NCBI RefSeq assembly: GCF_965277665.1
Contig: NZ_OZ255835.1
Coordinates: 186,001 to 250,000 of the forward strand
Reading direction: 5' to 3'
Source: Lichenicoccus sp965277665
GTDB taxonomy: Bacteria; Pseudomonadota; Alphaproteobacteria; Acetobacterales; Acetobacteraceae
DNA: 64,000 nucleotides
This document shows positions 47,106 through 55,925 of the stretch, piece by piece (the stretch's first letter is position 1; the number at the start of each line of letters is the position of its first letter). Under the pieces are notes generated by a model. The model was given only the letters and a program-made list of their open reading frames with translations. It did no database searches and had not been told where the DNA came from. A program made the translations under genes and the position numbers.

Positions 47106-47863
47106 TCGAACACCTTGCGTATGAGTTGGCCGGCGATGCCCGCAGCCGCACCGGCCTCGGCACCTGCCACGGGACCGGCGCCGCCGAGGTAGGGCGACAG
47201 CGCGTGCGCGAGGTTGGGCAGGGTCAGGGTCTGCAGCCAGATCCGGCCCGGTCCGGTCAGCCGGGCCAGGAAGAAGCCGTCGCCGCCGAACAGCTTGTTG
47301 CGTATTCCGGGCAGCATGGTGATCTCGAACCGCACGCTGTCCTCGAACATGCCGATATGGCCGGGATGCACGTCGATCTGTTCGCCGGAGCCCAGCGTGT
47401 GGCTGACGATCTCGCCGCCGAGTTCCACCCAGAAGCGGCCCTGGCCCGCGACCTGCTGCAGCAGGAAGCCGTCGCCGCCGAAGATGCCCGCACCCAGCGA
47501 ACGCTGCAGCGCCACCGACAGCGCGATGCCCGCCGTGCCGCACAGGAAGCCGTGCCGGTGCACCAGATAGGAGCGGCCGGGCTGCACCGCATGTTCCTCG
47601 ATATGGCCGGGGATTTTCGCGGCGAGGGCGACGAAGCCGGGACCGCCCTCGGCGACATACTCGGTCATGAACAGGCCGCCGCCGCCGAGCGAGCGCTTTA
47701 TGGCACCAAGGAAGCCACCGGCCCCGCCGCCGCCGATGCCGGTGCGCAGGCTCACATTCGGGCTTTTCCAGGACAGCTCGCCGGTCTCCGACAGCAGCAC
47801 CTCGCCTGGATCGAGACTGACATTCAGCACGGGCAGGATCGTGCCGATGATGCTGGACTGCAT
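47102..47863 (-). CDS. AIM24/TIGR00266-family protein
   Basis: A 253-residue protein of the AIM24 family, a jelly-roll-like fold related to tryptophan RNA-binding attenuator-like domains. It contains the family's glycine-rich strand turns (RSLGGGGLFMTEY, RSLGAGIFGGDGF, GQGRFWVELGG). The C-terminal part has a glycine-rich, possibly membrane-associated tail. Two bases separate it from the peptidase stop, so it is in an operon with the M1 peptidase and creA. Function is unknown. Confidence 0.8.
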   Translation of the reverse strand: MQSSIIGTILPVLNVSLDPGEVLLSETGELSWKSPNVSLRTGIGGGGAGGFLGAIKRSLGGGGLFMTEYVAEGGPGFVALAAKIPGHIEEHAVQPGRSYLVHRHGFLCGTAGIALSVALQRSLGAGIFGGDGFLLQQVAGQGRFWVELGGEIVSHTLGSGEQIDVHPGHIGMFEDSVRFEITMLPGIRNKLFGGDGFFLARLTGPGRIWLQTLTLPNLAHALSPYLGGAGPVAGAEAGAAAGIAGQLIRKVFE

Positions 47864-47865
47864 GA

Positions 47866-49878
47866 TCAGTGCCCCGTTTCTTGTGTGTGGGCGGCAGGCG
47901 AGGACGAAACCGGCTGGATCGGCCGGTTCAGGGCGTTGTTGGACCGGTCGATGTCGGGCAGCACATGGTCGGGATCGATCACGGCGCCGACGATACGCGC
48001 CGCGCCGGCGACACTGACGGTCGCCTGCGGCCCCTGCTGCCAGATCTCGGCCGGGATGCGCACCCGCCGGCTGCTGCCGTCGGCGTAAGTCACCTGCAGC
48101 GTGGCGGGCAGCACCAGGCCGCCTTTGCTGACCAGGGTGACGCTGCCACTCTGCGCGTCGATCGCGGCCACGCCCAGATCCAGCGGCCAATTGCGGGCAA
48201 ACCAGCCGCGCCAGAACCAGGACAGATCCTCGCCGCCCTCGCTGTCCATCGTGCGAAAGAAATCCGACGGCGACGGATGCTTGTAGGCCCACAAGGCGAT
48301 GTAGCGCCGGAACGCGGCATCGAAACGCGGCGCGCCCAGGATCTGCTCGCGCAGCAGCCGCAGCCCGAGCGCCGCCTTGAAATACTGCACGGTGTGGCTC
48401 CACCGGTACGGTACCAGGTCCGCCTCGTCGAGGATGGTCGGTGCGTCCGGTCGCAGCAGCAGCGGCACGATCTCGTCCACCGGATTGCCGCCGCCCGGCG
48501 CATATTCGGAATCGCGTTTCGGCGCGAACTCGCCGTGGTTGAAGTCGTCCGACGCGTAGGTGTCGATGAAGGTGTTGAACCCCTCGTCCATGAAGGCCGC
48601 GCGACGCTCGTTCGAGCCGACGAGCATCGGGAACCAGCTGTGCCCGATCTCGTGCGTGGTGACCCAGAACAGCTTCTTGCCGGCATCCGCGATGCCGTCG
48701 AAGACGATGCCGGGATACTCCATGTTGGCGCCGTGGCCGGCCATGTTGATGGCGTTCGGCCAGGGATAGGGGAACCACTTGGACGAGAAGTAGTCGATCG
48801 CGTTGCGCACATATTCGGTGGAGCGGGCCCAGTGCCCGTCTCCCGCTGCCTCCACCGGATAGACCGACATGGCGAGACGCGGCTGGCCGGCGATGTCGGG
48901 CAGGTCGAGATGCGCCGCGTCCCACACGAAGGCGGCGGATGCGGCGAACGCGACATCGCGTGTGTTGTGCATGAGGAAATGCCAGATGCGGGTGCCGGAT
49001 GCTGCCGGCTTGCCGGATCCGGCGTTCGCCTCCTGGGGTGTGCGGATCATCAGCGTCCGGTCGCTGTGCCCGGCGCGGGCGAGCCGTTGCCGCTGCAGCG
49101 ACGACAGCACCTCGCCCGGGTTCTGCAGCGCGCCGGACCCGACGACGATGAAGTTCGCAGGCACGGTCAAGCGGTAGTCGATGTCGCCGTATTCGAGATA
49201 GAACTCGTTGCCGAGATAGGGCAGCGTGTCCCAGCCGCGCAGGTCGTCGTACACCGCCATGCGCGGGAACCATTGCGCGATCTCGTAGATGTCGCCGTTG
49301 CGCGTCGGCGTGACCGCGGTGCGGCCGCCCCACGGGCCCGGGATCGTGTAGTGCCAGCGTATGTGCAGGGCGATCGTGCCGCCGTGCGGCCTGAGCGCTT
49401 GGTGCAGGGTGACCCGCATGCGCGTATCGTCGACGAGGAACGCGAGCGGGCTGTCGCGGCCGCCCTGCTCGATCGAGACCGCCTCGATGACGTCACCCGC
49501 GGTGTGCTGGCGGCCGAAGTAGCGCGACACGAAGGCGGCGCGCGCATCGGCGCGATAGATGTTCTGGTCGAGTTGCACCCACAGGGCGTCGAGCGCATCG
49601 GGGCTGTTGTTGGTGTAGCGGATCACCTCGTCGCCCGAGAGGCTCTTCGTCGTCGTGTCGATTGCAGCGGCGATCCGGTAGTCGGCGCGGTTCTGCCAGT
49701 AGGCCGGCCCCGGCGCGCCGCTGGCAGAGCGATAGGCGTTGGCCGGGTAGAGCTGCTGGTAGGGCGCGAAGATGCTCGAAGCCGGAGGCGGCGCGGCCGC
49801 GCCGGCGGCCGTGGCCAGGACGAGAAGGCCTGCCACCGGAACGGCGGGGCAGCGGGGGATGCGCCGGGTCTTGATCAT
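47866..49878 (-). CDS. M1 family zinc metallopeptidase, secreted
   Basis: A 670-residue exported aminopeptidase-like protein. The signal peptide MIKTRRIPRCPAVPVAGLLV... is followed by the M1 N-terminal domain and the zinc site HEIGHSWFP with the downstream Glu in AAFMDEGFN (HEXXH-X18-E). The GxMEN counterpart is GANMEYPG. It probably trims peptides in the periplasm or outside the cell. The ATG at 49878 is chosen for the signal peptide. The 170 bp to the divergent mbfA gene must hold both promoters. Confidence 0.88.
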   Translation of the reverse strand: MIKTRRIPRCPAVPVAGLLVLATAAGAAAPPPASSIFAPYQQLYPANAYRSASGAPGPAYWQNRADYRIAAAIDTTTKSLSGDEVIRYTNNSPDALDALWVQLDQNIYRADARAAFVSRYFGRQHTAGDVIEAVSIEQGGRDSPLAFLVDDTRMRVTLHQALRPHGGTIALHIRWHYTIPGPWGGRTAVTPTRNGDIYEIAQWFPRMAVYDDLRGWDTLPYLGNEFYLEYGDIDYRLTVPANFIVVGSGALQNPGEVLSSLQRQRLARAGHSDRTLMIRTPQEANAGSGKPAASGTRIWHFLMHNTRDVAFAASAAFVWDAAHLDLPDIAGQPRLAMSVYPVEAAGDGHWARSTEYVRNAIDYFSSKWFPYPWPNAINMAGHGANMEYPGIVFDGIADAGKKLFWVTTHEIGHSWFPMLVGSNERRAAFMDEGFNTFIDTYASDDFNHGEFAPKRDSEYAPGGGNPVDEIVPLLLRPDAPTILDEADLVPYRWSHTVQYFKAALGLRLLREQILGAPRFDAAFRRYIALWAYKHPSPSDFFRTMDSEGGEDLSWFWRGWFARNWPLDLGVAAIDAQSGSVTLVSKGGLVLPATLQVTYADGSSRRVRIPAEIWQQGPQATVSVAGAARIVGAVIDPDHVLPDIDRSNNALNRPIQPVSSSPAAHTQETGH

Positions 49879-50048
49879 GCGGCATGGTTGACGCGTTTGC
49901 GCCAGGCGGCAAGCAGGCGCGGACGGCACGCCTCGTTCTTGTGGACTTGAGAATGCAAACGGCTCGCAGCAAGTAGTGGCCAATCAACAATCAGTATAGA
50001 TCGACTGCCTCCTTTGACTTTGTTGCTGAACTGCGCTCAAAGCGACCC

Positions 50049-51005
50049 ATGCGAATGTTCAAAGATCTGTCCGAGCGGGAAGTGCTCGCACTTGCCATCT
50101 CCAACGAGGAGGAGGACGGCCGCACTTATGTCGATTTCGCCAAAAGCCTGCGCGAGACGTATCCCGACAGCGCCCGCCTGTTCGACGACATGGCCGCCGA
50201 GGAAAACGGTCACCGGCGCGCGCTGATCGACCTGTTCGAGACACGCTTCGGCGACCACATCCCCGACATACGCCGGCGCGACATCAAGGGAGCGCCGTTG
50301 CCCAAGCCGGCCTGGCAGATCGTGCCCAAGGGCATTGCGGTCATCAGGCGCCAGGCCCGGCAGATGGAGGCCGATGCGAGCCGGTTCTATCTGCAGGCGG
50401 CGGCGCGCTCCTCGGATCCGGCGATCCGTCGCCTGCTCGGCGACCTGGCGGCGGCCGAGGCGGAGCACGTGCAGACCGCCGGCCACATCGAGGAGACCCG
50501 CCTGCCCGGCGAGGTGCGCGAACGCGAGGACGAGGATGCCCGCAAGCGCTTCGTCCTGCAGGTGATCCAGCCCGGACTGGTCGGGCTGATGGACGGCTCG
50601 GTCTCCACCCTGGCCCCGGTGTTCGCCGCCGCCTTTGCCACCCACGATCCGCACAAGGCCTTCCTGGTCGGCCTCGCCGCCAGCGTCGGCGCCGGCATCA
50701 GCATGGGGTTCGCCGAGGCGCTCGCCGATGACGGCAAGCTGTCCGGGCGCGGCACGCCGATGGTGCGCGGCGTGGTCTGCGGATTGATGACCGTCGCCGG
50801 CGGCATCGGCCACACGCTGCCGTACCTGATCCCGCGATTCTGGACCGCCACCGCGATCGCCGGCGTCGTCGTGGTGATCGAGCTTGCGATCATCGCCTGG
50901 ATCCAGTTCCGCTTCATGGAGACGCCGCCCTTCTCGGCGGCTGCCAAGGTGATGCTGGGCGGCGCGCTGGTGCTGGCTGCCGGGGTCGCGATCGGCAACG
51001 GCTGA
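50049..51005 (+). CDS. mbfA: membrane-bound ferritin/VIT1 fusion (MbfA-like)
   Basis: A 318-residue iron exporter. The N-terminal ferritin-like domain (about 1-165) has Glu/His ligands in AISNEEEDGRTY, AAEENGHRR, QMEADASRFY and AAAEAEHVQ. The C-terminal VIT1/CCC1-like domain has about five helices (GLMDGSVSTLAPVFAA, GISMGFAEALADD). In rhizobia MbfA detoxifies iron and peroxide and is under Irr control; no clear Irr box is seen in the 170-bp upstream region. A catalase-like gene follows 44 bp later, fitting an oxidative-stress unit. The ATG at 50055 is an alternative start. Confidence 0.88.
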   Translation: MRMFKDLSEREVLALAISNEEEDGRTYVDFAKSLRETYPDSARLFDDMAAEENGHRRALIDLFETRFGDHIPDIRRRDIKGAPLPKPAWQIVPKGIAVIRRQARQMEADASRFYLQAAARSSDPAIRRLLGDLAAAEAEHVQTAGHIEETRLPGEVREREDEDARKRFVLQVIQPGLVGLMDGSVSTLAPVFAAAFATHDPHKAFLVGLAASVGAGISMGFAEALADDGKLSGRGTPMVRGVVCGLMTVAGGIGHTLPYLIPRFWTATAIAGVVVVIELAIIAWIQFRFMETPPFSAAAKVMLGGALVLAAGVAIGNG

Positions 51006-51049
51006 GGCCGGCCGGCGTTGACGTCGGGAGTTCACCGACAGGAGGTCCC

Positions 51050-52144
51050 ATGTCCGGACAGATGCCGCTGCCAAACCCCCCCGTGCGCTTCGCGCCCGCG
51101 ATGGAAGTGCCGGCGGGGAACGAGGCGGAGATCAACCGGGCCCTGATCGACACCATGGGCAAGATCAGCCAGACCACGCTGGAGCATTCCGGCCATGCCA
51201 CACGCAGCGTCCATGCCAAGAGCCATGGCGTGCTGCGCGGCGAGTTCACCGTGCTGGACGCACTCCCGCCGGCCCTGGCCCAGGGTCTGTTCGCGTCGCC
51301 CGGCCGCTATGACGCCATCCTGCGGTTCTCGACGATACCGGGCGACATCCTCGACGACAGTGTCTCCACGCCGCGCGGCCTGGCGGTGAAGCTCGTCGGC
51401 GTGCCGGGAGCCCGCCTGACGGGCAGCGAGGCGGACAGCACGCAGGACTTCATCATGGTCAACGGGCCGGCCTTCACCGCGCCGACGCCGGAGAAATTCC
51501 TCGGCAGCCTCAAGACGCTGGCCGCGACCACCGACCATGCGGAGGGCCTGAAGAAGGTGGTCTCCGCGGTGGCGCGCGGCGCCGAGGCGGTGATCGAGGC
51601 GTTCGGGGGGAAGAGTGCGACCATCACCACGATGGGTGGACAGAAGCAGACCCACATCCTCGGCGAGACCTTCTATTCCCAGGTGCCGATCCTGTACGGC
51701 GATCACATCGCCAAGGTCTCGCTCGTCCCGGTCGGCGACCTTGCGACACTTACGGGCGCGCCGATCCATACCGCTGACGATCCGAACGCCCTGCGCACCG
51801 CGGTCTCGCAGCATTACGCCACCAGTGGCGGCGAGTGGGAGTTCCGCGTGCAGCTCTGCACCGACCTCGAGACGATGCCGATCGAGGACGCCTCGGTGGT
51901 CTGGCCCGAGGATCAGAGCCCGTATGTCACGGTCGCTACCCTGCGAACCGCGGCGCAGGAATCCTGGAGCCCCGAAGCCGTTGCCGCCTATGACGAGGGG
52001 TTGTCTTTCAGCCCGTGGCACGGGCTGGCCGCGCACCGGCCCCTGGGCGGGGTGATGCGGGCACGCAACAGCACCTATGTCAGTTCCGCGGAGTTCCGCT
52101 CGCGCCATAACGGCTGCCCGATCCACGAGCCGAAATCACTCTGA
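51050..52144 (+). CDS. catalase-family heme protein
   Basis: A 364-residue small catalase-fold protein, shorter than typical catalases, as in the catalase-related peroxidase group. The distal histidine is in SVHAKSHGVLRGEF, followed by RFSTIPGDI and DFIMVNGP. The proximal heme tyrosine is in RARNSTY (Arg-x3-Tyr). AGGAGG precedes the ATG perfectly. Whether it has catalase or peroxidase activity cannot be read. It lies just after mbfA and probably shares its transcript. Confidence 0.85.
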   Translation: MSGQMPLPNPPVRFAPAMEVPAGNEAEINRALIDTMGKISQTTLEHSGHATRSVHAKSHGVLRGEFTVLDALPPALAQGLFASPGRYDAILRFSTIPGDILDDSVSTPRGLAVKLVGVPGARLTGSEADSTQDFIMVNGPAFTAPTPEKFLGSLKTLAATTDHAEGLKKVVSAVARGAEAVIEAFGGKSATITTMGGQKQTHILGETFYSQVPILYGDHIAKVSLVPVGDLATLTGAPIHTADDPNALRTAVSQHYATSGGEWEFRVQLCTDLETMPIEDASVVWPEDQSPYVTVATLRTAAQESWSPEAVAAYDEGLSFSPWHGLAAHRPLGGVMRARNSTYVSSAEFRSRHNGCPIHEPKSL

Positions 52145-52352
52145 CCGCGCCATGTGGTCGAAACCGCCATCACGCGGCGCCAGCGGCCACTTATCGCGAC
52201 CGCTGACCAACCAACTGTCCCGGTCGGATCGGCTTGATCTGGAATGTTTAGCAATCACAATAGGTTAAGCGTGCCAGGAAGGCTGGCATGACCTCTGCAA
52301 CGCTGGTGGCATGGAGGCCAACGGGGCTTCCGGGCAGCAGAGGAACCCGGCC

Positions 52353-52592
52353 ATGACCATACTCAGCATGACTTCCGCCAGCATGACGTCCCGCACCAGC
52401 GTCAGCGACGATGTCCGTGCCATGGTGCCACCGTCGCTCGCGGCGTTGCCGAGCGTTTTCGCGTCCGCGATCGACCGTGCAACCGGGCGCGTCAACGACT
52501 GGGCGCTCGACCATCTGCTGGACGCCGCCGGCGGCCTGTCGCTGGCCCTCCTGCCGGTCTCGTTCCTGGCCTGGATGTTCATCACGCGCTGA
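52353..52592 (+). CDS. small single-span membrane protein
   Basis: A 79-residue protein starting at ATG 52353 (MTILSMTSASMTS), with a C-terminal hydrophobic helix (GLSLALLPVSFLAWMFITR) that may anchor it in the inner membrane. GAGGA lies about ten bases upstream. An ATG at 52311 is another candidate. No family is recognised. Its TGA stop is directly followed by repeat A3. Confidence 0.55.
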   Translation: MTILSMTSASMTSRTSVSDDVRAMVPPSLAALPSVFASAIDRATGRVNDWALDHLLDAAGGLSLALLPVSFLAWMFITR

Positions 52593-52753
52593 GAGCCTGT
52601 TTGCAAACGCCTGCTGCTGGCGATCCGACGCGTCTTTCCTGCGCTCCACTGCTCACGGCCAGACGGCCGCTGCGCTGCGGTGCTCGGAAAGTCACGCCGG
52701 GCGCGGCCTTGCAGGCCGCTCTCATCCAGCATCCGGCGTTTTCAAACAGGCTC
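52593..52753. repeat. family A structured repeat, copy A3
   Basis: A 161-bp copy starting at the base after a TGA stop. Both ends carry the paired change GAGCCTG/CAGGCTC against GAGGCTG/CAGCCTC in A1. The internal hairpin is GCGGCCT-TGC-AGGCCGC. Its right end supplies the last ten codons and stop of the TPR glycosyltransferase gene. Confidence 0.88.
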
Positions 52754-54431
52754 TACGAGCCTCGGCGTTGCGCGCCGCGAGCATCGGCAGCAGCCGCTCG
52801 ACGACGCCGCTCCAGTCGCCTGGACGGCTCTGCCGGATGATCCGAACCGTCGGATACCAGGGGCTGTCCTCGCGGCCATGCAGCCAGCGCCAGCAATTGT
52901 CCCAGCGGTCCAGCAGGATCGTGGGCCGCCCCAGCGCGCCGGCGAGATGCACGACGGCGGTATCGACCGTCACGATGAGATCGAGGCCCATCATCAGCCC
53001 GGCGGTGTCGTCGAGATCGCGGACCTGCGGCATCGGGTTGCGGATAGCGAGCCCGGGCGGCGGCGCATCGAGCTCCGCCTCATACGGTCCCTTCTGCAGG
53101 CTGACCCACTCGACGCCGCCGAGTGCTGCGAGCGGCGCCAGCGCCGCAAGGCCGATGCTGCGGCGGCGGTCGATGCCGGCTGCCACCGGATCGTGCGAGC
53201 GCGGCGCCCCGCCCCAGGCCAGACCGATCCGGCGCGGTGCAAGCGAGGCGGCGGGCGAGACGGGGGGTGGCAGCAGGGCGCGCATCGCCGCCACCCGGTC
53301 CGGATCGGCCTGCAGGTAGGGCGCCGGCTGGCCGAACGCCTCCGGCGTGCCGGAGAACGCGCGCGGCAGGCTGATGAACGGGCAGTGCCAGTCGAAGCCG
53401 ATCCGCGGGACGTCGCCGCTCAGGACCTCGGCGACCCCCTCCACGCGGGCCGCCAGCCGGCGCAGCGCCTCCGGAACCCAGAGCACCATTTTCGCGCCGC
53501 GCCGGGCCAGCAGCGGCACGTAGCGCAGGTACATCAGGCTGTCACCGAGACCCTCCTCCTGCGTCACCAGCACCGTGCGGCCGGAGAGGTCGCGCAGGGA
53601 TGACAGGTTCGGCAGCATCCGCTCGCGCGGCAGGTCGGTGTGGCCCGGCAGCGCCAGGCGCCATTCATGCTCCGCCCAGCCCTGCGTCATGCGCCCGGCC
53701 TTGAGCAGGCAGATCGAGTGGTTGAGCCGGATCTGCGCCTCGTTCGGCCGCAGCCGGATGGCGCGGTGGTAGCTCGAGAGCGCGTCCCCGAACAGGCCTT
53801 CGTTGGCGAGCGCGCAGCCGAGATTGGCCCAGGCGGTATGGTTCGCCGGATTGGTCGCGACCACGTCGCGGAACAGGCCGAGCGCTTGCTGGGTCTGTCC
53901 GAGTGCCGCCTTGACGATGCCGAGCTGGTTCATCGTGGAGAGGTCGCGGGGCCGCACCTGCAGGCACTGGAGCAGCACCGCCTCGGCCTCCTCCGGCCGG
54001 TGCCAGGCGGCGACGAACGCGCCGAAGGCCAGCAGCAGGCGTGGCTCGTCCGGCGTCAGCCGCAGGGCGGCGCGAAACAGCGGCTCCGCCTCCCGGCCGC
54101 GCTGCTGGCCGGACAGCAGGGTGGCGAAATCCTGCACCGGATGCAGGGCCTGCGGCGTCTCGCCCGCGATCCGGCACAGCAGCAGGGCGGCCGCCTCGGT
54201 GTCGCCCGCGCCGGCACGCGCCAGCCCGTGCAGCAACCGGCCTTCGATGTCCGCCTCGATCGCGAACGGGCCGGTCAGCGCCGCAGCATTCGCGAAGCGC
54301 CCGGCATGCAGCGCCTCGAGGGCGGCGAGCAGGATGTCGCGCCGGTCGCCATCGACCAAGGGTCGCCGGTCGTTCGACGACCCGGCTGCCGACGCCCCCG
54401 CTTCAGGCGCCATCCCCGCTTCAGGCGCCAT
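52722..54431 (-). CDS. TPR-containing glycosyltransferase-9-like protein
   Basis: A 569-residue protein with an N-terminal tetratricopeptide array (about 70-230: PEEAEAVLLQCLQVRPRD, HTAWANLGCALANEGLF, DALSSYHRAIRLRPNEA) and a C-terminal ADP-heptose:LPS heptosyltransferase-like domain (VTQEEGLGDSLMYLRYVPLL, RIGLAWGGAP, DLIVTVDTAVVHLAGALG). It may add a sugar to a surface or secreted glycan. An 18-bp duplication gives MAPEAGMAPEAG at the start. The C-terminus ACLKTPDAG is encoded by repeat A3, so the original end has been replaced. Confidence 0.82.
   Translation of the reverse strand: MAPEAGMAPEAGASAAGSSNDRRPLVDGDRRDILLAALEALHAGRFANAAALTGPFAIEADIEGRLLHGLARAGAGDTEAAALLLCRIAGETPQALHPVQDFATLLSGQQRGREAEPLFRAALRLTPDEPRLLLAFGAFVAAWHRPEEAEAVLLQCLQVRPRDLSTMNQLGIVKAALGQTQQALGLFRDVVATNPANHTAWANLGCALANEGLFGDALSSYHRAIRLRPNEAQIRLNHSICLLKAGRMTQGWAEHEWRLALPGHTDLPRERMLPNLSSLRDLSGRTVLVTQEEGLGDSLMYLRYVPLLARRGAKMVLWVPEALRRLAARVEGVAEVLSGDVPRIGFDWHCPFISLPRAFSGTPEAFGQPAPYLQADPDRVAAMRALLPPPVSPAASLAPRRIGLAWGGAPRSHDPVAAGIDRRRSIGLAALAPLAALGGVEWVSLQKGPYEAELDAPPPGLAIRNPMPQVRDLDDTAGLMMGLDLIVTVDTAVVHLAGALGRPTILLDRWDNCWRWLHGREDSPWYPTVRIIRQSRPGDWSGVVERLLPMLAARNAEARRACLKTPDAG
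54396..54431. repeat. 18-bp tandem duplication at the start of the TPR gene
   Basis: Two perfect units of CCCCGCTTCAGGCGCCAT (plus strand), each containing an ATG on the minus strand, so either can serve as start. Confidence 0.92.
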
Positions 54432-54783
54432 CAAGGATCTGGCGCACCCGGGCCGACAGCGCGATCGGCGAGTATGGCTTGTTGACGTAGATGTTGAGCG
54501 GATCCGGGTCCGGCCGGCTCTGGGACTGTCCGCTCATGAAGATCACCGGCAGGCCGGGCTTCTGCTCGCGCACCTTGCCTGCCAGCGTCTTGCCGTCGAT
54601 GCCGCCGGGCAGCTGGATGTCGGTCAGCATCAGGGCGATCCCCGCCTCCGAGGCCAGCAGCGCCAGCGCGCTGTCGCCATCCTCGGCCTCGACGACCTCG
54701 AAGCCATCATCGGTCAGGACCTCGGCGAGCGTCATGCGTATCAGGAACTCGTCCTCGACGAGCAGCAGGCGATGGGCGGCCAT
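54421..54783 (-). CDS. single-domain response regulator
   Basis: A 120-residue receiver with no output domain. The acidic pair is in LLVEDEFLIR, the phosphorylated Asp in LMLTDIQLPGG, the Thr/Ser switch in FMSGQSQ and the conserved Lys in YVNKPYSP. It resembles the CheY-like or FixJ-like receivers paired with hybrid histidine kinases, but no kinase gene is adjacent. It overlaps the TPR gene start by about 11 bp. Confidence 0.85.
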   Translation of the reverse strand: MAAHRLLLVEDEFLIRMTLAEVLTDDGFEVVEAEDGDSALALLASEAGIALMLTDIQLPGGIDGKTLAGKVREQKPGLPVIFMSGQSQSRPDPDPLNIYVNKPYSPIALSARVRQILDGA

Positions 54784-54909
54784 GAAGTCCCTGCGAGTCC
54801 GATCCGAGTGCCATGCAACTCGCGATGTTCCAATGCCAATCGTGAAAGCGGTCAAGCCAGGATCGCAACCGGGCTGCGACGCGCACGCGATCGTGCTAAC
54901 CAGGCCGGC

Positions 54910-55890
54910 ATGATCGACCCGTTTGCCTGGATCGCCGGCTGGATCCACGAGACCTTCCTGATCCCGGTCCTGTGGCGGCTGGGCTGGATGCAGTGGGAGG
55001 ACGTCTCCTTCATGTGGGCGCTGTTCGCCGTCTATGGCGTGCTGCAGGTGGCGATCAACTGCGCCATCTGCATGCCGCTGGAGGCATGGTGGCCGTTGCA
55101 GCGCTTCCCGCGCGATCCCGGGCGCCACGGTCTCGGCCGATATCGGGCGGTGACGATGGACATACTCTACACCGTGCTGGCGCGGATCGGCATCTTCCCG
55201 CTGGTCAGCTTCTTCGCCTTCTACCAGGTGCAGACCTGGATCAACGGCAGCCTCGCCGACCACGGCATCGTGCCGCCGACGCTGGAGACGCTGGTGCCGG
55301 CGCTGATGGGCATGCCGGTGCTGAGCTTCTTCATCTACGCTGTCCTGCTGGATTTCGCCGACTACTGGCGGCACCGCTTCTCGCACAGCTTCGGCTGGTG
55401 GTACGGACTGCATGCCGTGCACCATGCGCAGCGGCAGATGACCTTCTGGTCGGACGACCGCAACCATGTGCTGGACGACGCCATCTCCTATGTCTGGTTC
55501 ATTGCCGCCGGCCTGCTGATCGGCGTGCCGCCGATGCAGTTCCCGCTGCTGGTGCTGAGCCTGCGGCTGGTCGAGAGCCTGTCGCACGCCAACACCCGGA
55601 TCGGCTTCGGCTGGTTGGGCGAGCGGCTGCTGATCTCGCCGCAGTTCCATCGCGCGCATCATGGGCTTCGGGCCGCGGGTCGCAACTCCTGCAACTTTGG
55701 CGGCGTGTTCCCGTGGTGGGACATGATGCTCGGCACCGCCGACTTCAGGCACGATGTCGTGCAGACCGGCGACCTGCAGGCGGGCGAGGCGATGGCGACC
55801 GGCGGCTGGTGGGCGCAGCAGAGCGCCGGACTTGTTCTCGCCTGGCGACTGGCACGGCGTCGCCGACCGCAGCGGGTCGCGGCCGAGTAG
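54910..55890 (+). CDS. sterol desaturase/fatty-acid hydroxylase superfamily protein
   Basis: A 326-residue integral membrane di-iron oxygenase with about five helices. The histidine clusters are HRFSH, HAVHH and HRAHH, with a further His in LSHAN. Such proteins hydroxylate or desaturate lipids (sphingolipids, carotenoids, hopanoids). No specific partner is adjacent, so the substrate is open. It lies 35 bp before the exonuclease gene on the same strand. Confidence 0.85.
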   Translation: MIDPFAWIAGWIHETFLIPVLWRLGWMQWEDVSFMWALFAVYGVLQVAINCAICMPLEAWWPLQRFPRDPGRHGLGRYRAVTMDILYTVLARIGIFPLVSFFAFYQVQTWINGSLADHGIVPPTLETLVPALMGMPVLSFFIYAVLLDFADYWRHRFSHSFGWWYGLHAVHHAQRQMTFWSDDRNHVLDDAISYVWFIAAGLLIGVPPMQFPLLVLSLRLVESLSHANTRIGFGWLGERLLISPQFHRAHHGLRAAGRNSCNFGGVFPWWDMMLGTADFRHDVVQTGDLQAGEAMATGGWWAQQSAGLVLAWRLARRRRPQRVAAE

Positions 55891-55925
55891 GCAACCGCGC
55901 CGGTCCGTTGCGCGTCTGCAGCCGG

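Noticed and set aside
47869..49950. A 693-codon plus-strand frame opposite the M1 peptidase
   Set aside because: No recognisable domain and antisense to a peptidase with a full zinc site and signal peptide.
49879..50048. An Irr or iron-responsive box upstream of mbfA
   Set aside because: Only a TGAGAATGCAAA half-site-like string is visible (about 49948); no full dyad matching a known iron box.
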